NCBI GenBank assembly: GCA_033763335.1
Contig: JANRKU010000124.1
Span: forward strand, 1-64,000
DNA length: 64,000 bases
DNA from: GCA-2794515 sp033763335
GTDB lineage: Bacteria; Chloroflexota; Anaerolineae; Aggregatilineales; Phototrophicaceae
Direction: 5' to 3'
The notes below the pieces were generated by a model that was given only the letters and a program-made list of their open reading frames with translations, made no database searches and was not told where the DNA came from. This document shows positions 25,580-35,300 of the stretch, piece after piece. A program made the translations under genes and the position numbers. Numbering within the stretch: position 1 is the first letter of the stretch; each line of letters begins with the position of its first letter.

Positions 25580-25852
25580 ATGGGAGAAACAAGCACCCGT
25601 CAATCGTTGACAAAATTACAACAACATATTCAAAAAACAACTGCTAATGATAAGGAAGGTCAAGAAATTTTGAATACACTCAATAGCAATATTGAGACCC
25701 TTCTTAATCAACAAGACCCTATCAAAGCGGGTACAATTCAGGGGTTTGGAGAACGATTAGCTATCGCCATCAACCATTTTGAGGCAACCCATCCCCATCT
25801 GATGCACCTGCTCAATTCTGCCGCCCTCATGTTGAGCGATGGAGGGTTATAG
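25580..25852 (+). CDS. DUF4404 family protein
   Basis: A 90-residue all-alpha cytosolic protein. LTKLQQHIQKT...EGQEILNTLNSNIETLLN and the C-terminal GFGERLAIAINHFEATHPHLM fit the DUF4404 family. The start is fixed by AAGGAGG a few bases upstream of ATG 25580. Members are short and of unknown role. It starts just downstream of the beta-CASP gene and is followed, after a three-base gap, by the cNMP/PH membrane protein gene, so all three appear to form one operon. Confidence 0.7.
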   Translation: MGETSTRQSLTKLQQHIQKTTANDKEGQEILNTLNSNIETLLNQQDPIKAGTIQGFGERLAIAINHFEATHPHLMHLLNSAALMLSDGGL

Positions 25853-25855
25853 AGC

Positions 25856-27739
25856 ATGTCTGACCGTTCCATCGAAACGCATGTGAGGCAATTGCCATTG
25901 TTTGCACCTCTGCCAAATGAGTTGCTCCAGCAAACCCTTTCGGCAATGGAAATGCACCGCTACGAAGCAGGTGAAACGGTCTTTCATCAAGGCGAGACAA
26001 GCAAAGGGATGTATTTGCTCATCAGTGGACGCGCCGAACTCGTCCGCAAAGATGACTATGGCAATGATGTTCGTGTGGGCAAATTAGAGCCAAATCAATT
26101 TATCAACGAAAAAGCCCTCTATCAAAAAGGGCGTGAGACTGCCTCGCTGGTGGCGATTGTCACATCAACCCTATTGCTCATCTCACGCAACCATTTATGG
26201 GATGTGGTGGCAAATTATCCCCAAATCAAGCAATATATACCCGTCCCTGTCGAAGCCAAGCCACAAGCACAAAAACCACCAGCACAAAAACCACCAGCGC
26301 CAAAACAACAACCCAAAACCGTTCCCACACTGGATAATTATCAACGGTCAAATGCCCCACAGCCCATCACGACGGCTATCCCGCGCATCAATACCCCACA
26401 ACCGACCACCATCCAAAATACACCGCCCACACCGCAAAAATTGGTGGCAGAATTTGAGGGTCAACGCAACAATGAGACGGTATTGCTCAAAACGCGCCGT
26501 CATTGGTGGGCATTCATCCAAAAAGGATGGTTTCCTGCCCTGTTATTTGGCGTGGCGCTGATGATATGGGCATTTGTGCCGATTGCCTTCATCCAAATCA
26601 TCGCATGTGGCTTTTTGGGGCTATTCGTCCCTGCAATATTGATGTTGTATCATTTTGTGGAATGGCGCAATGATATGCTGATTATCACCAATCAGCGCGT
26701 CATCCATATTGAACGCAATTTGTTGCGATTTACCAACAGCAAGAGCGAAATTACGCTGGCGCGGATTCATCAGGTGAATATCGAAATTAATCCAAAAGAC
26801 CCTATCGCCCGTCTTTTTCGCTACGGGACGGTTGAATTACGCACAGCAGGCGATTCTGGCAATATCTATTTACACACCATCCCCAAAGTAGATGATGTGC
26901 AAGAAGTTATTTTTGAGAATCGCAGTAACCCAATCGAAACCGAAACCGAGCGCGACCAAATTCGTGCCGATATTGAGCGCGTGTTGGCGGGCAAAGACAT
27001 CACTTCATCCGATAATCAGGATAAAGCGGATGTTTCTACACAAAGAATATTTGCCCCCTTGCGGTCTAAATTCGTCAATGATGATGGTGACACCGTTTAT
27101 CGCCGTCATATTATTGTGTGGTGGCGCAAAATTTTACGCCCTGCCCTATTGATTTTGGGCGCATTTGCCGTGTTGATATTTGGGGCATCATGGGGCTTGG
27201 GCGCGTTTAGTGGCATTATCGGCATTTTGTTATTTTTTGCCTCGTTATTTTGGTTTTGGTGGGTAGATTGGGATTGGCGCAACGACCTATTTATCATTGG
27301 TGATAGTCGCATTAAGCTCATCCGCAAGCGCCCGCTATGGCTACAAAACAAAGATGACCAAATTCTGATGGAGAGCATTGATAATGTGACATCAGAAAAA
27401 GGTGGCTTGTTGCAAAGCCTATTGAATTATGGAAATGTGAAAATTTCGCTCATTGGTGGTGATAGGGGCGATGCCAAGTGGTTAATGTCTGTGCCAAATC
27501 CACAATCCATACAAGCCGAAATTACCCGCAGACAAGAGCGCAGGCGCAATTTTGAGCGCGATAATGCAGAAAAGCGCCGTAAGCAAGAAATTGCCGAATA
27601 TTTAGCCGTTTATGATGAGATGAAGCAAACGAATGTCAATACAGGTGCAACCTACCCCACCCCACCACGCAATGCCAATGCGCCAAAACCTAAAAATAAT
27701 GATGTGCGCCCACCGAATGTCCCGCGCAAAAAGCCCTAA
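25856..27739 (+). CDS. Membrane protein with cyclic nucleotide-binding domain and two bacterial PH domains
   Basis: A 627-residue protein. Residues about 10-125 form a cNMP-binding domain (GETVFHQGETSKGMYLLISGRAELV, FINEKALYQKGRETASLVA). A Pro/Gln/Lys linker (about 135-190, KPPAQKPPAPKQQPK-type) follows. The two membrane halves each have a pair of transmembrane helices (about 224-260 and 428-465) followed by a bPH2/DUF304-like domain (NDMLIITNQRVIHIERNLL; NDLFIIGDSRIKLIRKRPL). The C-terminus is basic and Pro-rich. The arrangement suggests a c-di-nucleotide or cAMP-responsive membrane protein; the ligand is unknown. It is the third gene of the beta-CASP-DUF4404 cluster, and GGAGG precedes the ATG. 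Confidence 0.75.
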   Translation: MSDRSIETHVRQLPLFAPLPNELLQQTLSAMEMHRYEAGETVFHQGETSKGMYLLISGRAELVRKDDYGNDVRVGKLEPNQFINEKALYQKGRETASLVAIVTSTLLLISRNHLWDVVANYPQIKQYIPVPVEAKPQAQKPPAQKPPAPKQQPKTVPTLDNYQRSNAPQPITTAIPRINTPQPTTIQNTPPTPQKLVAEFEGQRNNETVLLKTRRHWWAFIQKGWFPALLFGVALMIWAFVPIAFIQIIACGFLGLFVPAILMLYHFVEWRNDMLIITNQRVIHIERNLLRFTNSKSEITLARIHQVNIEINPKDPIARLFRYGTVELRTAGDSGNIYLHTIPKVDDVQEVIFENRSNPIETETERDQIRADIERVLAGKDITSSDNQDKADVSTQRIFAPLRSKFVNDDGDTVYRRHIIVWWRKILRPALLILGAFAVLIFGASWGLGAFSGIIGILLFFASLFWFWWVDWDWRNDLFIIGDSRIKLIRKRPLWLQNKDDQILMESIDNVTSEKGGLLQSLLNYGNVKISLIGGDRGDAKWLMSVPNPQSIQAEITRRQERRRNFERDNAEKRRKQEIAEYLAVYDEMKQTNVNTGATYPTPPRNANAPKPKNNDVRPPNVPRKKP

Positions 27740-28506
27740 TCGGCTTTGAATAGGGCGTGCATGGCTTGGGCGGTTTGGTCGGGATATTCCAAATAGCTAT
27801 AATGCCCCGCGTTGGGATAAACCACCAACCCCGAATCAGGGATGAGGCGTTCTAGTTCTTTGGCTTGCCAAAGCGGGGTATCTTGGTCATTTTCGCCCCA
27901 TATCAACAAGGTAGGCGCACTAATTTTTTTTGCATACCCAGATAAATCCTCATTCACCACGTTCACAAATGTCTCACGCATCACACCACTGGTCGCTAAA
28001 AAATCGGCAGAGCCATAACGTTTGTTATACCAATTGCGTAATTGGTCAGATAACCCACGAAATCCCATCGTCTTTAAGCCGTCTCGCACCGATTTATAAG
28101 CCGTTAGGCGAATTTTTTTGGATGGGGATGTTTTAGGGCGAATCCCCGCCGCATCTGCCAAAACAATTTTGTGGATGAGTTGCGGATATTCCGCGCCTAA
28201 AATAAGCGATACCCGCCCGCCAAATGAATGACCAAACAGATGCACCCGTTCAAATTTGTGATGGTGGATATATGCCACGACCAATTGGGCATAATCAGCT
28301 ACTGACCACGCCACAGGGGGTTCTGGGGTATTGCCATGACCGGGCATATCCAGCACATGGGTAGCATAACCCAATGGGGCGAGTTTTTTGGCGAGTGGCA
28401 AAACCAGTTCTGCGGATGCCCCCCAGCCGTGTAACATCACCACAGGCACGCCATCCCCTAATATATGATGGGCAACTGGTATGCCATTGAGCATGATGGT
28501 ATTCAT
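27736..28506 (-). CDS. Alpha/beta hydrolase
   Basis: A 256-residue cytosolic alpha/beta hydrolase. VVMLHGWGASAELVL supplies the oxyanion motif, and LFGHSFGGRVSLI is the nucleophile elbow with the catalytic Ser. LIWGENDQDTPL (Asp) and YPNAGHYSYLEYP (His) complete the triad. Substrate unknown. The ATG overlaps the stop of the upstream MurA-like gene by four bases (ATGA), which indicates translational coupling. The 3' end overlaps the convergent cNMP/PH gene by four bases (27736-27739). Confidence 0.8.
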   Translation of the reverse strand: MNTIMLNGIPVAHHILGDGVPVVMLHGWGASAELVLPLAKKLAPLGYATHVLDMPGHGNTPEPPVAWSVADYAQLVVAYIHHHKFERVHLFGHSFGGRVSLILGAEYPQLIHKIVLADAAGIRPKTSPSKKIRLTAYKSVRDGLKTMGFRGLSDQLRNWYNKRYGSADFLATSGVMRETFVNVVNEDLSGYAKKISAPTLLIWGENDQDTPLWQAKELERLIPDSGLVVYPNAGHYSYLEYPDQTAQAMHALFKAD

Positions 28507-29768
28507 TCGGCTTCCTCTGTGATTTTTGCGCCCAATCCCTTTAATTTGGTGATAACACCCTCAAAGTTGCTACTTAGCACTTGCGCGTTATCAATCACTG
28601 TTTCACCTTTGGCGATTAATGCCGCCCCCAACATGCCCAACCCAGAACGCACATCGGGCGAATCCATATAAATCGCATAAAGGGGTGTTGGACCCACCAC
28701 AATGGCACGATGCGGGTCACATAAAACAATTTGAGCGCCCATCGCCTTCAGTTTATCCACAAACAATAAACGGTTACTATACAATTTTTCGTGGATGAGG
28801 GATGTCCCGCGTGATTGTGTCGAGATGATGGTCGCAATAGCCACCAAATCCGATGGAAATCCGGGCCACGGAGCCGTTTCGATAGAAGAATCTACATCTT
28901 CTTCCCGATTCGAGACATTTAACTGGGCATGTTTGGGGATGAAAATAGAAGTGGTATCCACATCCAATAAAATCCCAAGTCGTTGATAAATTTTGCCAAT
29001 CATCCGCAAGTGAATAGGGGCAATACGACCAATTTCTACCCGTCCACCACTCAAGGCGCTAATAGCCGCAATACTCGCCGCCTCAATATGGTCGGCATCA
29101 ATGGTTAAATCTGCGCCATGAAGGGGATTTTTGCCAAAAATCCGCACCATATTCGAGCCAACCCCATGCACCTGCGCGCCCATCAATTCTAATAAATGTG
29201 CCAATTGTTGCAGGTGGGGTTCACTGGCGGCGTTATGGATAACCGTTTCTTTGCCAAAACATGCCGCCAACATCATAATAATGCCTGTAGCAGTTACGCT
29301 GGTCTGTGTGAGGATAATATCTTTATAATCCCACTTGGTTTCGCGGACTTCTACCGCCCCATCACTGATAACAACATCAAAACCCAAATCACGCAAGGCA
29401 TCCAGATGGGTGCGAATCCGATTGAGGGGAAAATCCACCTCCAAACGGGCAAAACTCCGCCGTACTAGCATCGGTGCAAGAAAGAGCAATGCGCGGGTTT
29501 CGCTGGTTTCTTCTACAGTCAGTTTGCGCCGAGTGAGTTGTGTTGTTTGTAGGGTGACAATGCGGTCATCGGTCTGATGAATATCTGCACCCAAGCCCGT
29601 GGCAATATTAAGCATTACCCGTGTACTCGTTGTTTTAGGAAAATTCCGCAATGTCACTGGTGAATCAGTCAACAACGATGCGGCAATCAAATAAGCGGCA
29701 GTATTGGCATTCCCCGATGGGTGATATACCCCATTCAGTGGGATTCCCCCCTCAATACGAAGTCGCAT
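28503..29768 (-). CDS. Divergent MurA/EPSP-synthase-fold paralog lacking usual MurA catalytic residues
   Basis: A 421-residue protein of the EPSP/MurA fold. RIEGGIPLNGVYHPSGNAN at the N-terminus, TADIHQT...VTLQTTQLTRR and the C-terminal GLGMLGAALIAKGETVI segments follow the MurA plan. MurA normally carries an SGAKN motif with its catalytic lysine near residue 22 and a GGCTIGARP loop with the catalytic cysteine near residue 115. Here the first reads SGNAN and the second (DFPLNRIRTHLDAL) lacks cysteine. It may have lost the UDP-GlcNAc-enolpyruvyl reaction or act on another substrate. AGGAGG precedes the ATG; it is coupled to the alpha/beta hydrolase. Confidence 0.7.
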   Translation of the reverse strand: MRLRIEGGIPLNGVYHPSGNANTAAYLIAASLLTDSPVTLRNFPKTTSTRVMLNIATGLGADIHQTDDRIVTLQTTQLTRRKLTVEETSETRALLFLAPMLVRRSFARLEVDFPLNRIRTHLDALRDLGFDVVISDGAVEVRETKWDYKDIILTQTSVTATGIIMMLAACFGKETVIHNAASEPHLQQLAHLLELMGAQVHGVGSNMVRIFGKNPLHGADLTIDADHIEAASIAAISALSGGRVEIGRIAPIHLRMIGKIYQRLGILLDVDTTSIFIPKHAQLNVSNREEDVDSSIETAPWPGFPSDLVAIATIISTQSRGTSLIHEKLYSNRLLFVDKLKAMGAQIVLCDPHRAIVVGPTPLYAIYMDSPDVRSGLGMLGAALIAKGETVIDNAQVLSSNFEGVITKLKGLGAKITEEAE

Positions 29769-29797
29769 AGTTGCCTCCTGATAATATTATCTTATAT

Positions 29798-29824
29798 GTA
29801 AGGGTGTGTATATTGCCCTCTTAC
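29798..29824. repeat. Degenerate copy of the GTAAGGG...CCCTTAC palindrome
   Basis: GTAAGGG and CCCTCTTAC face each other around TGTGTATATTG, an imperfect copy of the GTAAGGGCGCA palindrome family, in the gap upstream of the MurA-like gene. Confidence 0.45.
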
Positions 29825-29864
29825 AAGTCTCTAAAGTGAGACGATTATAGGCAAATTGGGGGAT

Positions 29865-29900
29865 AAAAAAAAGACCCCAGCGTGTGCTGAGGTCTTTTTT
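29865..29900. terminator. Rho-independent terminator of the TadE/TadG operon
   Basis: An A tract, GACCCCAGC, a four-base loop, GCTGAGGTC and a six-base T tract, with one internal mismatch. It lies 15 bases after the minus-strand stop at 29915 and would work in both directions. Confidence 0.85.
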
Positions 29901-29914
29901 GTGTGTTTAGGGCA

Positions 29915-32299
29915 TCATCCAGACCCGTTACCGCCGTCTCGCGTTGGGATAGGCGTGATGGTGGGGATGACAAAAGGTGTTACAGTGGCTGTCAACGTAA
30001 AGGTTTTCGTTGGACCGGGTGTAAAGGTTAAGGATGGTGTGCTGGTCGGGCGAGTCGGTGTTGGGGTGTTCGTCGGACCTGGCGTGTTACTTGGACGTGG
30101 TGTGCCTGTTGGGGGTGGAGGTGTTGGCACAGACAGGTCAATGACCCCTTGCAATCCGCCACCGCCAGAACCGCCACTGCCACCCGGTGTATTACAACCG
30201 ATGTCAAAGCGGGTGCCATGCAACATCCATGGGGCAAATTGGATAGCATCATCCAAACGGTTGCCATACCCATCGAAATCTATCCAGAGGTTGGTCACAC
30301 TATTGGGTGGGAACTGATACCCACTGATAAATCCCGCAGGCTCGGTGTGGAGCGTACTGGGATTATAATCTGGACCATTCCAAACCGTAACGGTACTGGT
30401 GGAATTGGGATTACTACCACCGACCTTCACCCGTGCAAGGCTCAAAATATTGGGACCACTCACACGCGGGAAGGATGTCCATGGGGGCCACACAATATTG
30501 AAGCCAAGCAATGGTGATGACACAGTACGTTCACTGGTGACGCGCAATTGAATGACACCGAGTGTCCAGAAATCTACAAATTCCACACGAACACGGCTCG
30601 ATGCACAGTCTGGCGTAAATGTGACGCTGGGCGTAAAGCTCGGACCCGGTGGTGGCGTAGTCGGTTCTGGTACTACCTCTTCAATGGTAGCTAAACAAGG
30701 CGACCCAGGTGCTACAGGGTTATGCACACGGAATCTTGTACCAGCGAAATCACCGATATTGAACTCTTGCGTCAATGGGTTGGGACCCAATTGGAAGACG
30801 GCTTGGATAGTAGTGGTCGCAAGCCCATAACCGGGGATGGTCTTGTCTGCGAAGTTCCAGTCATCCAATTCTGTGCCGACAAATGTAGCCGAATCAATAT
30901 CTTCACGTTTTGGACCGACCCAAACCGCTTCGCTGGCTTCACCCGTCTCGGCAGTAGTACGTGCCATGACCAATGTGAGCAATCTCATGTTGACATAAGT
31001 CGTGGGCTTACGCCATGCCAATACGATTTGTTCCAAGAAGGTATCTTGAACATTATCGTTCACAATGGTGATATACATGCGTTCACCATAGAATTCAACC
31101 GCACCCACTTTAATTTTATCGCAAGTGAATGGTTCTGGTGTATCGGTTGGGACTGGTGTTGATGTTGGCACAGCCGTTGAGGTTGGGACATCAGTAGAAG
31201 TTGGGACAGGGGTATAAGTTGGTGGTTGTGTAGATAGTTCCCCTGCTTGTGTGGGTGGATTGCTCGATGGCGCGGTAATAGCTTTCGATGCGCGGAACGC
31301 CTCGTTCACACCAGAGCGATAAGACCGAATGGTCAAATATTCTGCCAATCCCAATGGGGTGATAAGTGGATGATTGAAGGTGATGAACACCGTCACTGCA
31401 TCGCCAGGTCCACCCGGATCCATCCAACGGTTGCCCATATTGTGATTCAAACCAGTATCCGTATCGGGAACAGCAATATCCCCGCCACCCAAATCTACCT
31501 CGCGTGTTTTATACTCATCTGATGTTTCATTCAACAAGCAATATGGAGGCGCATAGGGAGTTGGCAAGCCAACAGGCAGGCTATATTCATCAAACACCGT
31601 CACAAAACGGGTTGTAAAGTCAGGTGGGTCATCATTGATATCATCAATATAACTATATGATTCGCTATCTAAGAATACACGCGAGCTACACACCATCACG
31701 TTAAAATAACCGCGTTGGGTGGCGCGAGGCATGGGTTCTGCCCACAGTGAGGTCATCATGTTGAAGATGGCTTGTTGAGTGCCATTTTGTTGTGACCGTT
31801 CTAATGCCAGACCAGCCGCCCCACGTCGTGCCACTTCATAAATAGAGACAAGGCGCAAAATATCTTCGCGCCATTCCAGATGTTCTGGCTTGGCGGGGTC
31901 GCATTGAATACCATCATACCATGTGGCGAAGATACTATCGCCAGAAATAACATAGTTTGATGTGGCGAGGTCTATGTCTTTATACCACACCTCTACAAAA
32001 TCGGATGGTCTATCGGTGTCAAAAATCATTTGTGTCCGAGACCCGCGTTCTAGCGGGTCTCCGGTACAGGGAAGCAAGGCATTGACATCATAGCGTTCTT
32101 TATCATATTGACCAGTGGTTGTATAGCGAATGGCTTCACGGGCAGAGTTTTCAATCGTCACCCAAGCCTGAAAAATACGCCCAAATTCGACCACACCAAA
32201 AATGAGCAATAACAGCAGTGGCAACGTTAAGGCAAATTCCGCTAGGGTTTGCCCCCGTCTTTTAAGATTACTGTGTGAACTTGGCAGTGCTTTATACAT
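29915..32299 (-). CDS. TadE-like pseudopilin/surface protein with Thr/Pro-rich stalks
   Basis: A 794-residue protein, last of three minus-strand Tad-type genes. The N-terminus RRGQTLAEFALTLPLLLLLIFGVVEFGRIF is a TadE-type class (G-Q-x-L-x-E followed by a hydrophobic helix), so it is probably membrane-inserted with its long C-terminus outside. Two Thr/Pro repeat stretches are present: one with PVPTSTDVPTSTAVPTSTP at about 360-390, and another with PTPTRPTST-type repeats near the C-terminus; such stalks are common in Chloroflexota surface proteins. The Met at 32299, with AAGGA upstream, is the probable start; the frame is open 22 codons further. Role in a Tad-like pilus or surface coat is inference. 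Confidence 0.78.
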   Translation of the reverse strand: MYKALPSSHSNLKRRGQTLAEFALTLPLLLLLIFGVVEFGRIFQAWVTIENSAREAIRYTTTGQYDKERYDVNALLPCTGDPLERGSRTQMIFDTDRPSDFVEVWYKDIDLATSNYVISGDSIFATWYDGIQCDPAKPEHLEWREDILRLVSIYEVARRGAAGLALERSQQNGTQQAIFNMMTSLWAEPMPRATQRGYFNVMVCSSRVFLDSESYSYIDDINDDPPDFTTRFVTVFDEYSLPVGLPTPYAPPYCLLNETSDEYKTREVDLGGGDIAVPDTDTGLNHNMGNRWMDPGGPGDAVTVFITFNHPLITPLGLAEYLTIRSYRSGVNEAFRASKAITAPSSNPPTQAGELSTQPPTYTPVPTSTDVPTSTAVPTSTPVPTDTPEPFTCDKIKVGAVEFYGERMYITIVNDNVQDTFLEQIVLAWRKPTTYVNMRLLTLVMARTTAETGEASEAVWVGPKREDIDSATFVGTELDDWNFADKTIPGYGLATTTIQAVFQLGPNPLTQEFNIGDFAGTRFRVHNPVAPGSPCLATIEEVVPEPTTPPPGPSFTPSVTFTPDCASSRVRVEFVDFWTLGVIQLRVTSERTVSSPLLGFNIVWPPWTSFPRVSGPNILSLARVKVGGSNPNSTSTVTVWNGPDYNPSTLHTEPAGFISGYQFPPNSVTNLWIDFDGYGNRLDDAIQFAPWMLHGTRFDIGCNTPGGSGGSGGGGLQGVIDLSVPTPPPPTGTPRPSNTPGPTNTPTPTRPTSTPSLTFTPGPTKTFTLTATVTPFVIPTITPIPTRDGGNGSG

Positions 32300-32321
32300 A
32301 ACGTCCGTCCTTATTGAACAC

Positions 32322-35300
32322 TCATCCTGCCAAACGGGTAAACATACGTGAGGCAATATCATCAAACACTTGTTGCAATTCGGTCACACTTGGCGCGTTG
32401 TAGTAATTGCCACAACTTTGCCCACCGCGACGCGGTGCGAAATCATTCAGCGTGGTGGCGGCATCAAACCAATTAACAGATGGATTTTCACAGGGGTCTT
32501 TTGGTCCCCATTCGGTCACATCTTTATCGAGGTTGATTTGGGTCGTAAAATCGTTGTGATTGCGCCAATCTTGTTGCAAATCGTTATCAATCACAAAGTT
32601 GTCGCCCGCATCAGCGATATAGCGCAACAATTCTTCACCCAAACATTGTTCAATGTTGAGGTTACACATGCACTTATCATATTCTGGGCTGTCGTTATTG
32701 CCGACCCGTTGTTCACAGGTGAGGTTGCTCGGTGCATGGGGGGTATCCACAAATTCTAGGCGGAAACCAATGGTAAAGATGGTTGGCAAAACAGCGTCAC
32801 CGCTTTGTTCTTCATCTACCCCAGCGACAAAATCTGCCCAATCGCGTGCATAATCATCCACATCATAGAGTGGGTCACAGGAACTAGCACCGACCGTTCC
32901 CAAATCTACGTCAAAGATGTTGCCCAAGCGCGTATTTTCTTCAAGTATGTAGTCACCTTCGGTTTGGGTAGCCGCATCAAATGGATTCCAACCAGCAGGG
33001 ATAACATTAGCAGGTGGGTCAAATGCTTCGCCAAGCACCGTTGCAATCACACGGTCACGATAATCTCTATCGAATGAACCGGGGTCAAAACCAGAACCAA
33101 AATCGGGATACCCAACAGATTGACCGGGATTAGCAAGGCAGAAATGGCGCGACACCACATCGGGGTCTGAGCAGAATGGGAAGCTCAACCCTGTGGGATT
33201 TTTGATTAATTGACCGGGGACTGCTGGTGTGCCAAATGGACACAAACCAAGCCAACCATACCCACCGCGTCCAATAATAGCCCCTGTGGTAGCACTTACA
33301 CCTGCACCATATTCATTTGAACGGTTATTACTGGTGGTGCTAGTCCGTTGACGCCAATCGAAACGACGAATTTCTTCATAAGGGACAGCTTGGTCAACTT
33401 TTTGCCCATTTTGACGCACAGGGTCAGATGCACCCGCCGCGCCGTCACTGAGCAAAATCATAATCCAGACTGTACCCGCACGGCGTGTCGTTCTGGGGTC
33501 GGTGAGGGCATCATTACCAACGCGGAGCGCCGCCCCGATATTCGTCCCACGGCATGTTCCTTGTTTTTCATAACTGTGATTGGTCGTTAGTGGACCACCT
33601 GAACGACTATTGCTGTAAGACGACCATAATGGTTGTGACCCTACACCATAAGCAGGTGGGTTAAAAATGCGATAGAGCGATGGCGTATTTTGATTATCGA
33701 GTATGGCGTTACCCGTATTACGGGTAGCAAAACGGCTATAGGGGAATTGCAATTCGGCATTTTGAATACTGCAATTGCCCGCCACAGGATAATTCAAATA
33801 CGATGGGTCAATGGCGCTTTGGTCAATTTCTGGTGCGCCAAAATTATCCATCGGCGGTGGGGGACAATCGGCATTGGTACAATCATAATCCACCGGAAGC
33901 ACTTCATTGTCTTGGTTATAACCTGCCGCAAATTGAGTGGCTGTTCCAGTTCCTGTCCATGGACCTGCGGTGAAGATACCACCATCTTCATTCCAGACAT
34001 AATAATTCGGTTCAGCACGCACACCAATGGCTTGGTTCAACACTTTGGTTGCTGTGTCTAAATCTTCAATCATATGGCTCAGGTTGGCAAAACCAGGTTT
34101 GCCATTTGCCCCATCTGGGTCAATAATATACGCCGATTTATCGAAGGTCACAAAACCCACACGGTCGCCCCGTAAAAAGTCTACCCGTTCCAAGAATAAG
34201 CGAGTCGCATCACGGGCTTGTTTCATCGGTTGACAGACCAAATCGTCAAATCTATTGTCATTTGACCAGTTATTTGAGTTTGACCCAAATGGATTCCCTG
34301 TTACTGGGTCTAAGAACGAACCATCGCGATCTACAACTGCATAACTAGGGTCATTGCAACACCCATAGAAATTGAATGACGGGACAAAGCCACTCCATTT
34401 TGCATCATCGCTAGGATTCGCAGTGGTGTAATTTTGAATGCTGGGCCAATCGGCATTGGTTACGCCCAATTCGGTCACATACATTTCTGCCAGTGTTGGA
34501 TCCATATAGGAGTTCATTGAGAATGGGTAGAACCGTACCCGACAGGCTTCACGCGGTTGCGTTTGCAATAGGGGGTCGGTGACATTATCTGGGATGAATG
34601 ACCGTACCTGATAATATTGGTTGCGTGGGTCATTATAATCCACATCTGGGTCGGTTGGGGCAGGATATGTCCCCATTGGACCGCCAACCGATTGGTCGGT
34701 AGCAGAGGCTTCACCATTAAGCGGTTGCCCAATATCCAAATAGAATAGGCGACGGTTCACTTCTGATTGTGGCACACCCAAGAGGTATTCACCCCAGAAC
34801 CAGCCATCGAGCCATGTTTCGTAGGTATCCGCATAGGTATTGACCACGCCACCACCACGAGGTGGTGGTGCTGTATAAGGGAATGTGGTTGAAATTGGTG
34901 GCTTGGCAGTCGTATCATCTGGTGCGCGAGTTTCGGCAGTAGATGCCCCAAACCCAGTCCATGAGGGAATGACGGCATTTCCAATCATGCGCCCCAAAAC
35001 GGTCTTGGTATCGGCATAAATACGGGTAGGCGTGTTTTCAATACGTGGGGGCAAATATGCCACCGCCATGTGAACCGCTTCCCAATCTTTGATGACTGTA
35101 TCGAACATCATAGATTCCGACACGTCCATCACGATAACCACGTCCAACACGGCGGTTTCAGAGACGGCACTGGCTTCTAGGAGAATATTTTGCCATCCGA
35201 ATAAACGCAAAAACACCGTAGGCGATTCCACCTGTGCGGTGACGCGCACGAGTTTGCGTTGGTCGGCGGTACAAATTTCGAGGTCATCTGTCCAGTCTTC

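Noticed and set aside
29856..30317. A Gly/Val-rich reading frame antisense to the Tad gene
   Set aside because: It mirrors the Thr/Pro-repeat codons of the opposite strand and starts in the terminator region; no separate signals support it.
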